A stretch of 17,014 nt of DNA from contig WRDG01000016.1 in NCBI GenBank assembly GCA_009783525.1, positions 1-17,014 of the forward strand. The letters are read 5' to 3'. The notes under the pieces are model-generated. The model saw only the letters and a program-made list of their open reading frames with translations. It did no database searches and was not told where the DNA came from. Made by a program: the position numbers and the translations under genes. Shown here one piece after another: positions 7,117-13,201 of this stretch. Every line of letters begins with the position of its first letter. The first letter of the stretch is position 1. Origin of the DNA: Defluviitaleaceae bacterium (GTDB lineage: Bacteria > Bacillota > Clostridia > Lachnospirales > WQUN01).

Positions 7117-7584
7117 CTATTTTTCTTTTACCATCTGCACATAATCAAGCTCTTCGTATCCGAGCTTTTTATACAGCTCTATGGCCCGCGTGTTTTCTTT
7201 TGCGACTTCGAGGCGGAACCGCTTGGCAGTATGATATTCCTGCTCGACGAAGTTGATAAATTTGCTGCCCAAGCCTTTGCCGCGGCAGCTTTCGTTCAAA
7301 TAAAGGTCTTCGAGCAGTACAGTTAAACCGCCCGCCTCGGTTGCGTGCGTAAAAGAAATGAAAGCGAAGCCGACGGGCCCGGTTCCGTCCTCTATTATCA
7401 ATGCGCGTATAAACGGCGATCTATTTACCGCAGCGTCAAAGTTTGCCTCTACGGTTTTTACATCCAAATTATGCGATACAGCGTCCGAAGAATAAAACGC
7501 CTCCGCCATTTCCATAAAAATTTTTTTGTCCTCTTTTAAAATGTCCCTTATCGTAAGAATCCCTCCGTCGCAAAATGGAATCAT
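7117..7584 (-). CDS. GNAT family N-acetyltransferase
   Basis: Acetyl-CoA-dependent acyltransferase of the Gcn5-related fold, up to 155 residues; the substrate is unknown. The acetyl-CoA pyrophosphate-binding motif RGKGLGSKF sits after the LEDLYLNESC strand. A motif-B-like region RFRLEVAKENTRAIELYKKL follows, which is diagnostic. The conserved N-terminal block (TIRDILKEDKKIFMEMAEAFY) begins only after residue 10 of the ATG-initiated frame. A strong GGAGGG at 7561-7566 lies inside those first codons with no ATG, GTG or TTG at the right distance after it (ACG at 7554 is 7 bases away, ATA at 7551 is 10). The ATG at 7584 has no obvious ribosome binding site, so the true start is uncertain. Confidence 0.88.
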   Translation of the reverse strand: MIPFCDGGILTIRDILKEDKKIFMEMAEAFYSSDAVSHNLDVKTVEANFDAAVNRSPFIRALIIEDGTGPVGFAFISFTHATEAGGLTVLLEDLYLNESCRGKGLGSKFINFVEQEYHTAKRFRLEVAKENTRAIELYKKLGYEELDYVQMVKEK

Positions 7585-7670
7585 TATTTGGTGTGTCTCG
7601 CCATGCGTACGAGTCTACAGCAATAAACGTTACTAAAAAGAAGAACTGCGTCCTGCCTTTTACCGGCTTG

Positions 7671-8264
7671 TCATTGCATTTTTGTGCTCATATTTTCCAA
7701 AACATATTTTTTTCTTGCTTTTATTAATTCCTTGATTACCGCAACAGGATAATCCTGCGCAAGAAGCGGCTCGCCGACAATCGCGTTTGGGCGTTTTAGC
7801 GTCATGCTTTGCAAATTTCCGCCCGTAGCCAAAAAATGCACGCGGACAGAATTTACGCATACATTTTTGTATGTCTTGCCCAAGACATTAAAATCCGCGC
7901 CGAGCCCCTTCGCGCAGTTTAAATGCGGGCGGCACTGTATGCATTTGCCGTTCATATTTTCTATAAACAGTTCGGCTACACTTTTTGGCTGACCTTTTAA
8001 AAATAAGTCATACTCGTTCCAATTGGCCGTATCGATATTGAGCTCAATGCGGTTTTTAGCGTCGCGGAAATAAATCTTGCCGATTTTTATGCCCTTATGT
8101 TTCAAATCGTAGCCGTTGGTCGAAGTCCACAGCAAACTTACCTTTTCGTCTTTAAAGAAGCCGATAAGTTCTTTAGCTCCGCTCAAAAGCGGTTCGTCCA
8201 GCTGCTTTTCAATTAATTCTTCAATTTTGGGTTTGATCGGCTTAGGTTTTTTTTCATCCGGCAT
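7671..8264 (-). CDS. Uncharacterised protein with C-terminal cysteine motif (paralogue of 11295-11756)
   Basis: 197 residues from the ATG at 8264, chosen because GGGAG lies 6 bases before it; an upstream in-frame ATG at 8294 lacks this. The N-terminus is lysine-rich and charged, and no signal peptide or membrane segment is seen. Cys108, Cys111 and Cys117 in a CIQC...NC cluster, then GKTYKNVC with Cys136, resemble a metal-binding site. The same spacing (18 residues between the last two cysteines, with GK-(Y/F)-KN before the last) is found in the protein at 11295-11756. I recall this C-terminus in small hypothetical proteins of Clostridia. Function unknown. It lies 69 bases downstream of the OatA-like gene on the same strand and may be cotranscribed. 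Confidence 0.75.
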   Translation of the reverse strand: MPDEKKPKPIKPKIEELIEKQLDEPLLSGAKELIGFFKDEKVSLLWTSTNGYDLKHKGIKIGKIYFRDAKNRIELNIDTANWNEYDLFLKGQPKSVAELFIENMNGKCIQCRPHLNCAKGLGADFNVLGKTYKNVCVNSVRVHFLATGGNLQSMTLKRPNAIVGEPLLAQDYPVAVIKELIKARKKYVLENMSTKMQ

Positions 8265-8333
8265 ATTTTTCTCCCATTTGAATATTCTTTTCAACCGGTT
8301 GCGGCGGAACGGGTTCCCCGCAGAGCCCCCGCC

Positions 8334-10379
8334 CTACTTCAACGGCCCGCCGGACGCCCGTTCTATCGCCTCCGCAACGCAGTTGCTGTACAGCGTCATG
8401 GATGTTTGGCCGCCCATATGCACCTTGTCCTTCGCTAAAATGTCCGCCTGTGTTGAAATCAAAGCGTTCCAGTCCGCAATGGTAACGAAGTCGTACTGGT
8501 CGGGCAGGTCGCGCATCCAAGCGGCGGTGTTGTTGATTATTTTCGCGTTGTCGTTTGCGCGGCCGTCGAACGGCGTGACAAATATCAGTTTGTGACCGGG
8601 ATTTAACGCGTCAATTATTTCCGTAAACAGTTTCGCATAATTGTTCGTTCCGTTAGTGCCGAGGGCAATGACCACGTATTCGCGCAGCTCGCCCCTGTTT
8701 TGAAGATCCGTCATTATTCCCTTGCCCGCGCTTACCGGCCGCGATACCAATGCGTCCACATAACAGTCGGGAATATTTTTTTGCATGGTTGACTGCGCTC
8801 CGAGCGGCACCGAGTCGCCTATCACCGTCACGCCTCCGCTTATGTCCACGGTTACCGCCGGCGCCCGCGTAGGCGTCGGCTGCGTCGGCGCTTGTGTCGG
8901 CTGTGTCGGCGCTTGTGTCGACTGTGTCGGCGCTTGTGTCGGCGTGACCTGTGTTTCCGGCGCGGGCGTTGGAAACGGAACCGGTGTAGGCGTCGCAGCG
9001 GCGGCCGGTACATCCTTCGGCAGCAAATTTTTTTGCAGCGGCTCGTCCTCGGCGGCATACGCCACGGGCAGAGTTTTTATCGCGCTTACCCGCCGCTCCA
9101 GCGTGAACACGCCTTCCGCGTCCCTCAATATATAGTTGACCGCAAAATCGTTTTCGATGCTCGTAATTTCCGGCGAATTATAAATAACAGCCCCGCCAAG
9201 CACCGCCGCTGCCGCAACAGCCGCAACCACGGCCGTTGTTGCTGCGCGGCGGTTTTTTAACGCGCCGCTCTGCCCCTCCGGAATAAAAACACGTTCCGCG
9301 CCGTAAAACATCATCCCTGAAAAAATAAACGTAAAGACCAGAGTCACGGCGGAAGCCGTCGTGTTGTTAAAAATAATTGCCGTAAACACTACATAAAACG
9401 GCCAGTGGTACAGATATGCGTTGTACGACATGTCCGCCACCGCTTTTAAAAGCTTCGGCTCGTCTTTTTCCGGCGGCGTCATGCAGTGGAGCCCGTGCGT
9501 GCCGTAAATTAGCGCGACGGTTAATAGCGACGTAAATAAAAATCCGTAGTGGAAAATAAATTCGTCGGCAAATTTATGCTGCGACGCGTCGTATAAAATT
9601 ACTCCCGCCGCCGTAAGCAGAAGCACGATCAAACCGGCGGTAATCCATTTGACTCGGGTCGGATGCAGCTCCCGGGTCTTGTGCTGCTTGTCGCGCACGC
9701 CCCAAATGACGGCCGCAAACGAACCGATAAAAAACGGCATGAACCGCGTGAATGTATTGAAGTAGATAAGGTCGAGGCTTTCCTGCGCGTTGTGCAGGCG
9801 CTGCATGTACAGATACGAACAGACTGCGAACACGCCCGACAGAACCAACATGCAGACTTTAAAACATGCGAAGCGCTTTTTTTCGTCCGCGTCAAAAATA
9901 AATCCCGAAACTGCCGCGACCAGGGCGCATAAAAGCCCCCAGGACAAATAAAACTGCATTTCAATCGCAAGCGACCATGTATGGATGTAAACCGAAGGCA
10001 GCAGCCTCGCCTCGTAGCTTCCGCCGCTTAAAATTTCGACCCAGTTGGTTACGGAGCCGAGCGCCGCCGCCGCCTGCTTTGCGATCCCGACCGAAAGGTC
10101 CGGCGAAATGAGAAGCATGAACGGCAAGGTAAAAACCACAGAAAAAAACAGAGGTATCATGATTCGCTTTACTCTTCGCTTATAAAAACCGATCAGCGAA
10201 AATGTTCCGTGCTTCCGAAATTCTTCAACGATGAGCGCGGTAATTAAAAACCCCGAAAACGTAAAGAAAATATCCACGCCCAAAAACCCGCCGGGAAACG
10301 TATCGTAAAACAGATGATAGCCCAAGACCAAAAACAGGCCGTATGCGCGTACCGCGTCGAACCATTTAATCTTGCTCAT
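8334..10379 (-). CDS. OatA-like O-acetyltransferase (acyltransferase-3 plus SGNH domain)
   Basis: 681-residue membrane protein likely to O-acetylate peptidoglycan or another surface glycan. The N-terminal acyltransferase-3 domain (about residues 1-400) has many hydrophobic helices, WFDAVRAYG with Arg11, the conserved His22 in LGYHLF, and FYKRRVKRI. A Thr/Pro/Gln-rich linker follows (about 450-510). The C-terminal extracytoplasmic SGNH domain has GDS with Ser523, the GTNG block, and Asp651/His654 in DKVH, giving a complete Ser-His-Asp set. This is the OatA architecture: acetyl groups cross the membrane through the first domain and are transferred by the second. The start overlaps the MORN gene's 3' end by 14 bases, pointing to an operon. 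The exact acceptor sugar is not known. Confidence 0.88.
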   Translation of the reverse strand: MSKIKWFDAVRAYGLFLVLGYHLFYDTFPGGFLGVDIFFTFSGFLITALIVEEFRKHGTFSLIGFYKRRVKRIMIPLFFSVVFTLPFMLLISPDLSVGIAKQAAAALGSVTNWVEILSGGSYEARLLPSVYIHTWSLAIEMQFYLSWGLLCALVAAVSGFIFDADEKKRFACFKVCMLVLSGVFAVCSYLYMQRLHNAQESLDLIYFNTFTRFMPFFIGSFAAVIWGVRDKQHKTRELHPTRVKWITAGLIVLLLTAAGVILYDASQHKFADEFIFHYGFLFTSLLTVALIYGTHGLHCMTPPEKDEPKLLKAVADMSYNAYLYHWPFYVVFTAIIFNNTTASAVTLVFTFIFSGMMFYGAERVFIPEGQSGALKNRRAATTAVVAAVAAAAVLGGAVIYNSPEITSIENDFAVNYILRDAEGVFTLERRVSAIKTLPVAYAAEDEPLQKNLLPKDVPAAAATPTPVPFPTPAPETQVTPTQAPTQSTQAPTQPTQAPTQPTPTRAPAVTVDISGGVTVIGDSVPLGAQSTMQKNIPDCYVDALVSRPVSAGKGIMTDLQNRGELREYVVIALGTNGTNNYAKLFTEIIDALNPGHKLIFVTPFDGRANDNAKIINNTAAWMRDLPDQYDFVTIADWNALISTQADILAKDKVHMGGQTSMTLYSNCVAEAIERASGGPLK
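8881..8943. repeat. Three 21-bp tandem repeats coding for the OatA linker
   Basis: Copies at 8881-8901, 8902-8922 and 8923-8943 differ by one or two bases. On the coding (minus) strand they encode a seven-residue QAPTQ(S/P)T repeat within the flexible linker between the membrane domain and the SGNH domain. Copy number probably varies between strains. Confidence 0.85.
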
Positions 10380-11079
10380 AATGCGACGACTGCACCCCCT
10401 TGTCCCAAATGCCCATTACCGTTTCCTCGTCCGAAGTGATAATCCCGTCGCCGTCGAACAGTCCGCGTTCAAAATTGCCCGTATATGTCCACCCGTCCGG
10501 GCTGTAATAAACGCCCCGGCCTTCGAACAAGCCGTCGGCGAAACCGCCGGCATAAACAGTCCTGCCCGACGCATCACAGTAGACGCCCTCACCGCTTGCG
10601 TACCCGCGCAAAAAACTGCCGGTATAAACCGAACCGTCCGCAAAAGTAAATGTCCCCGTCCCGTTTTGGCCGTGCTCGTTAAAGCCGCCCTCGTATGCCC
10701 ACTCGCTCCCCGCCAATGCGTCTGCCGTATCGCCGCGTGTATATAAAACCGTATCGCCGCCCGAGTTAAAAAAAGTGCCGCCGCCTATGCGGCCTTCCTG
10801 AAAAAAACCGTGGAACGTCCAATTGTCGTTCGGGCTTATCATCGTGCCCTCGCCGTTGAAGCGGCCGACGGAAAAGTTTCCGTTAAACTTTTCGCCCTCT
10901 TGAAACGTCATGGTGCCAAAACCGGTGAAGCGGCCGTTAATCAAATCGCCCGTGAACGTAAACAAATCGTAGTCTCTGTCGCGCACGCGGGTGACGCTGC
11001 CGCCGTCAAAAAATCCGAGCGCGTAACATGCCAAAAGAAGCACCGCCGCCACCGCGGCAACCGTAAAAAATTTGTTCAC
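10366..11079 (-). CDS. Membrane-anchored MORN-repeat protein
   Basis: 237 residues from a GTG at 11079, supported by GGAGG 7 bases upstream. Residues 7-23 form a hydrophobic N-terminal segment (signal anchor; LLAC at 15-18 is a poor lipobox, so a lipoprotein is possible but less likely). From residue about 40 to 215 come roughly seven MORN-type repeats, with patterns such as YTGSFLRGYASGEGVY and YTGNFERGLFDGDGI. MORN repeats form extended beta-hairpin surfaces for protein or lipid binding. The gene overlaps the OatA-like gene by 14 bases, so the two are likely cotranscribed and may act together at the envelope. Partner and role are inferred only from position. Confidence 0.85.
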   Translation of the reverse strand: MNKFFTVAAVAAVLLLACYALGFFDGGSVTRVRDRDYDLFTFTGDLINGRFTGFGTMTFQEGEKFNGNFSVGRFNGEGTMISPNDNWTFHGFFQEGRIGGGTFFNSGGDTVLYTRGDTADALAGSEWAYEGGFNEHGQNGTGTFTFADGSVYTGSFLRGYASGEGVYCDASGRTVYAGGFADGLFEGRGVYYSPDGWTYTGNFERGLFDGDGIITSDEETVMGIWDKGVQSSHYEQD

Positions 11080-11115
11080 TCCGTTACCTCCCTTCGGTGC
11101 TTGACAATAAAAAAA

Positions 11116-11160
11116 ATTACATCGTAATGCGAATTAATTTTATCGCAGTAACGATGTAAT
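11116..11160. promoter_or_regulatory. Dyad overlapping the MORN/OatA promoter (possible operator)
   Basis: ATTACATCGT (11116-11125) and ACGATGTAAT (11151-11160) are perfect 10-bp inverted repeats. Inside them TGCGA (11128-11132) and TCGCA (11143-11147) also pair. The second arm covers most of the -10/-35 spacer. It could be a repressor site, or a transcript hairpin reading the other way, or a remnant of the neighbouring repeat element. Confidence 0.4.
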
Positions 11161-11165
11161 TACAA
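11137..11165 (-). promoter_or_regulatory. Probable promoter of the MORN/OatA operon
   Basis: On the minus strand TTGTAA (11165-11160) and TAAAAT (11142-11137) are separated by exactly 17 bases (4/6 and 5/6 matches to the sigma-70/sigma-A consensus). Transcription would start near 11130, about 50 bases before the GTG start of the MORN gene. A dyad overlaps it (separate entry). Confidence 0.5.
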
Positions 11166-11167
11166 AT

Positions 11168-11277
11168 GTATAGTATTCGATGATTAACTCGTTTATGCGC
11201 GAGTAAAATCCCGGCAGTAAGGGATTTTGCGAAGTGCAGAAACGGCGATTTACAGTTAAACATCGAATATACTATAC
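11168..11277. repeat. Single copy of the palindromic repeat family
   Basis: A 110-bp element with imperfect terminal inverted repeats: GTATAGTATTCGATG (11168-11182) and CATCGAATATACTATAC (11261-11277). It contains the same two arms as the array at 1-253, including GATTAACTCG, GCGCGAG, AAGGGATTTT, GAAGTGCA and TTTACAGTTAA. The arms meet here at AATCCC-GGCAGTAA-GGGATT. It fills the gap between the MORN gene promoter and the 3' end of the gene at 11295-11756. Confidence 0.8.
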
Positions 11278-11294
11278 GCTTGCCGGTTCTATTG

Positions 11295-11756
11295 TTAAAG
11301 CAGTTGCATGAGCCTCGTCATTTCGCCCAGCGTTTTTTGGTCCGGATCGACAAACATCAGCGGCGAATGGCAGCGGTTTTTAAATTCTTTGCCGAATATT
11401 TTCCGCGTGAAGCCCGGCTGGTCGCCGCAGCCGCACGCTTTGCCGCCCGATTCGAAATGGCCGCACACGCTCGCGTGCCGCCACGCGGTTTCTTTTAAAG
11501 TGTCGTCAACCGCGCCGCTTTCGTCAAACTCGCATGAGTTGAACCAGCAGGTCCAAGGTCCCGGCATATTTTCCGCGTCGTCTATCATTAGGTACGCGAT
11601 GTTCTTCCCCGCTTTGTTTACTCCGCATCCGCTGCCGTCGCTCGGCCAGTCGTAATCGTATCCGTTTTCGTCTAAAAATTTTACGAAAGCGATTGCGTTT
11701 TGCTTCGAGCCGCCGCTCAAAACGCCGTTGATTTTTTTGCTGATCGAATCCGTCAC
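11295..11756 (-). CDS. Uncharacterised cysteine-motif protein
   Basis: 153 residues from a GTG at 11756, with GGGGG 7 bases before it. It is soluble and acidic, with no signal peptide. The region ETAWRHASVCGH leads to Cys98, Cys108, Cys110 and then FGKEFKNRC with Cys129. This resembles a recurring C-terminus in hypothetical Clostridia proteins (KEIAWKH..CG.C...GKEF.NVC), recalled rather than searched. The last two cysteines have the same 18-residue gap and the same GK-x-(F/Y)-KN motif as the gene at 7671-8264. A small zinc- or Fe-S-binding site is possible; function unknown. It ends beside the palindromic repeat element. Confidence 0.75.
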   Translation of the reverse strand: MTDSISKKINGVLSGGSKQNAIAFVKFLDENGYDYDWPSDGSGCGVNKAGKNIAYLMIDDAENMPGPWTCWFNSCEFDESGAVDDTLKETAWRHASVCGHFESGGKACGCGDQPGFTRKIFGKEFKNRCHSPLMFVDPDQKTLGEMTRLMQLL

Positions 11757-11823
11757 TGCCGCACCCCCGCTTTTATTTTTTGAAACTTTATTGCAACACT
11801 ATAACATTTTTTTAGAACAGATG

Positions 11824-11852
11824 TTGCCGTGTTAAAATTAATTTGTTATATT
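11824..11852 (+). promoter_or_regulatory. Probable promoter of the split-barrel/ATC-hydrolase-like operon
   Basis: TTGCCG (11824-11829) and TATATT (11847-11852) are spaced by 17 bases (4/6 and 5/6 matches to the sigma-A consensus). Transcription would start near 11859, leaving a leader of about 85 bases before the ATG at 11944. Confidence 0.5.
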
Positions 11853-11943
11853 CGCGTCGAAACAAAATTATGTTCGATTGCATCTGCGTTTGCACGGCGG
11901 TATTTTTCCGCCTGCACCGCAAAAAAAACAGGAGGAACTAAAA

Positions 11944-12435
11944 ATGACGAAGTACGAAAAAGGAATGGCCATCCTCGAAGAAAAATTCGGCGGCGGCAAA
12001 GACAATGTGATTTCGCTTGCGACAATCGCTTTAGACCCCGCGGCGGACGGCTCGCCGTGCCCGATTGTGCGCGACGTGGACGCGCATTACGAAGACGGAG
12101 TGTTTTATTCCGTGACATGGGGCGAGTCCTCGAAGATGAAACAGATCGCAAAAAACAAAGAAGTCGCGCTCGCTGTCTGTTTCGAATGGTTCAACGGATC
12201 CGGCACGGCCGAAAACCTCGGCTGGGTGCTTGAACCTAAAAACGCGGAGCTTAGGGCGAAGCTTCGCAAAACATTCGAAAAGTGGTACGAATTTGCAAAC
12301 AACGAGAACGATAAAAACTGCTGCATCCTCGCGGTAAAAATGACAGCCGGCGTTATAAACATCAACCACCACGAGACTCTGTACATCATGGATTTCGTGA
12401 ACAAGACCGCGGTCGTCCACGGCAAGGACGCATGA
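11944..12435 (+). CDS. Pyridoxamine 5'-phosphate oxidase family (FMN split-barrel) protein
   Basis: 163 residues from the ATG at 11944, set by GGAGG at 11931-11935, 8 bases upstream. The fold is indicated by SPCPIVRDVDAHYEDGVFYSVTW, then SSKMKQIAKNKEVALAVCF, the usual order of strands and helix in small flavin-binding split-barrel proteins of anaerobes. These bind FMN or other flavins and often reduce small molecules; the substrate is not known. It is cytoplasmic, with no membrane segment. The stop overlaps the next gene's ATG (ATGA), so the two proteins are made together. Confidence 0.82.
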   Translation: MTKYEKGMAILEEKFGGGKDNVISLATIALDPAADGSPCPIVRDVDAHYEDGVFYSVTWGESSKMKQIAKNKEVALAVCFEWFNGSGTAENLGWVLEPKNAELRAKLRKTFEKWYEFANNENDKNCCILAVKMTAGVININHHETLYIMDFVNKTAVVHGKDA

Positions 12436-12995
12436 AATCCCTGCTTAAAGTAATGAAAAAGAAAAACAGCGGAATCCCGGAAGACACGCTTTCCGTTTTT
12501 GAAGGCATAATAAAAAAATATGAAGCGCTCGGCGGGCCGAGCCTCGGCCCGGAATGTGACGCAGAGTTTACCGCGGCAATGAGGAAGCTGTTAAGCAAAG
12601 AGCAGCGCTACCTCATTTACGGACAGTACGGCGCGTGCATGGGGACGGGCTACGACAAGGGGCGCGCCGCGTTCGCGCAGGCGCACGCGGAAATGCCGTT
12701 CGCAGAAAGGTTCAAACTTTTTACCGAAACCCAAGGCAAAAATGCGGCGCTTAACAGCGACGGAACCATCACGGTCATATTCGGCTGTTCGCATGGCTAT
12801 TACAAAAGTGTGCGCGACGGTAAAACAAAGACGCTTCCCGAAAACATCGAGTCTTATTTTGAAGGCTGCGCCGGCGGCCGCCTGCACGAATACGAAAAGA
12901 CGCTCGGCGTGAAACTAAAAATAAAATCGGTGGACATTTCGGCGCTTTACGATAATATGCTTGCCCCGGTCACGTTCGTCTTCGAGCCTGCATAA
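12432..12995 (+). CDS. Cysteine-containing protein resembling ATC-hydrolase-like family
   Basis: 187 residues, coupled to the preceding flavoprotein gene by an ATGA overlap. The N-terminal half is helical. The C-terminal half has FGCSHGYYKSV with Cys119, then YFEGCAGGRLHEYEKTLG with Cys146, then a final strand KLKIKSVDIS. This order (C-x-x-GYY, C-x-G near a helix ending in G, then a basic strand) resembles proteins annotated as L-2-amino-thiazoline-4-carboxylic acid hydrolases or DUF6144 in Clostridia. The name is weakly supported and no substrate should be read from it. A strong terminator follows. Confidence 0.7.
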   Translation: MKSLLKVMKKKNSGIPEDTLSVFEGIIKKYEALGGPSLGPECDAEFTAAMRKLLSKEQRYLIYGQYGACMGTGYDKGRAAFAQAHAEMPFAERFKLFTETQGKNAALNSDGTITVIFGCSHGYYKSVRDGKTKTLPENIESYFEGCAGGRLHEYEKTLGVKLKIKSVDISALYDNMLAPVTFVFEPA

Positions 12996-13074
12996 ACGCA
13001 AAACGCCGTTCGAAACGGCTCCGTTTGCTTGTATAGACAGCAAAAAACGCTTTTTTCAATAATGACAACTAAAT

Positions 13075-13113
13075 AAGCCCGGCGGTACATTTTTCGTACC
13101 AGCCGGGCTTTTA
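13075..13113 (+). terminator. Rho-independent terminator after the 12432-12995 gene
   Basis: AAGCCCGGC-GGTAC pairs with GTACC-A-GCCGGGCTT around the loop ATTTTTC, with one bulged A, followed by a short T run. It separates the flavoprotein operon from the sulfatase. Confidence 0.85.
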
Positions 13114-13121
13114 AATATTTA

Positions 13122-13150
13122 TTGACGTTTTTTTTTACAGGCCGTAAATT
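13122..13150 (+). promoter_or_regulatory. Probable sulfatase promoter
   Basis: TTGACG (13122-13127) and TAAATT (13145-13150) are 17 bases apart (5/6 and 4/6 to consensus), directly after the preceding terminator. The predicted start is near 13157, about 45 bases before the sulfatase ATG. Confidence 0.5.
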
Positions 13151-13155
13151 TAAAT

Positions 13156-13175
13156 CGGCAAACAAAAATTTGCCG
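13156..13175. promoter_or_regulatory. Palindrome at the predicted sulfatase transcription start
   Basis: CGGCAAA (13156-13162) and TTTGCCG (13169-13175) are perfect 7-bp inverted repeats around CAAAAA, followed by an A/T-rich run. It sits where a repressor operator would block initiation; it could also be a 5' hairpin in the mRNA. Confidence 0.4.
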
Positions 13176-13201
13176 CAAAATTTTTTATTAAGCGAGGCGC
13201 C

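Noticed and set aside
8785..9260. Repeat-rich ORFs on the plus strand (Cys/Gly/Val or Arg/Cys rich)
   Set aside because: They are antisense readings of the 21-bp linker repeats of the OatA-like gene.
11101..11127. Plus-strand promoter TTGACA with CGTAAT
   Set aside because: A perfect -35 and a 4/6 -10 at 16 bases spacing, but it would read only into the repeat and against the gene at 11295-11756.
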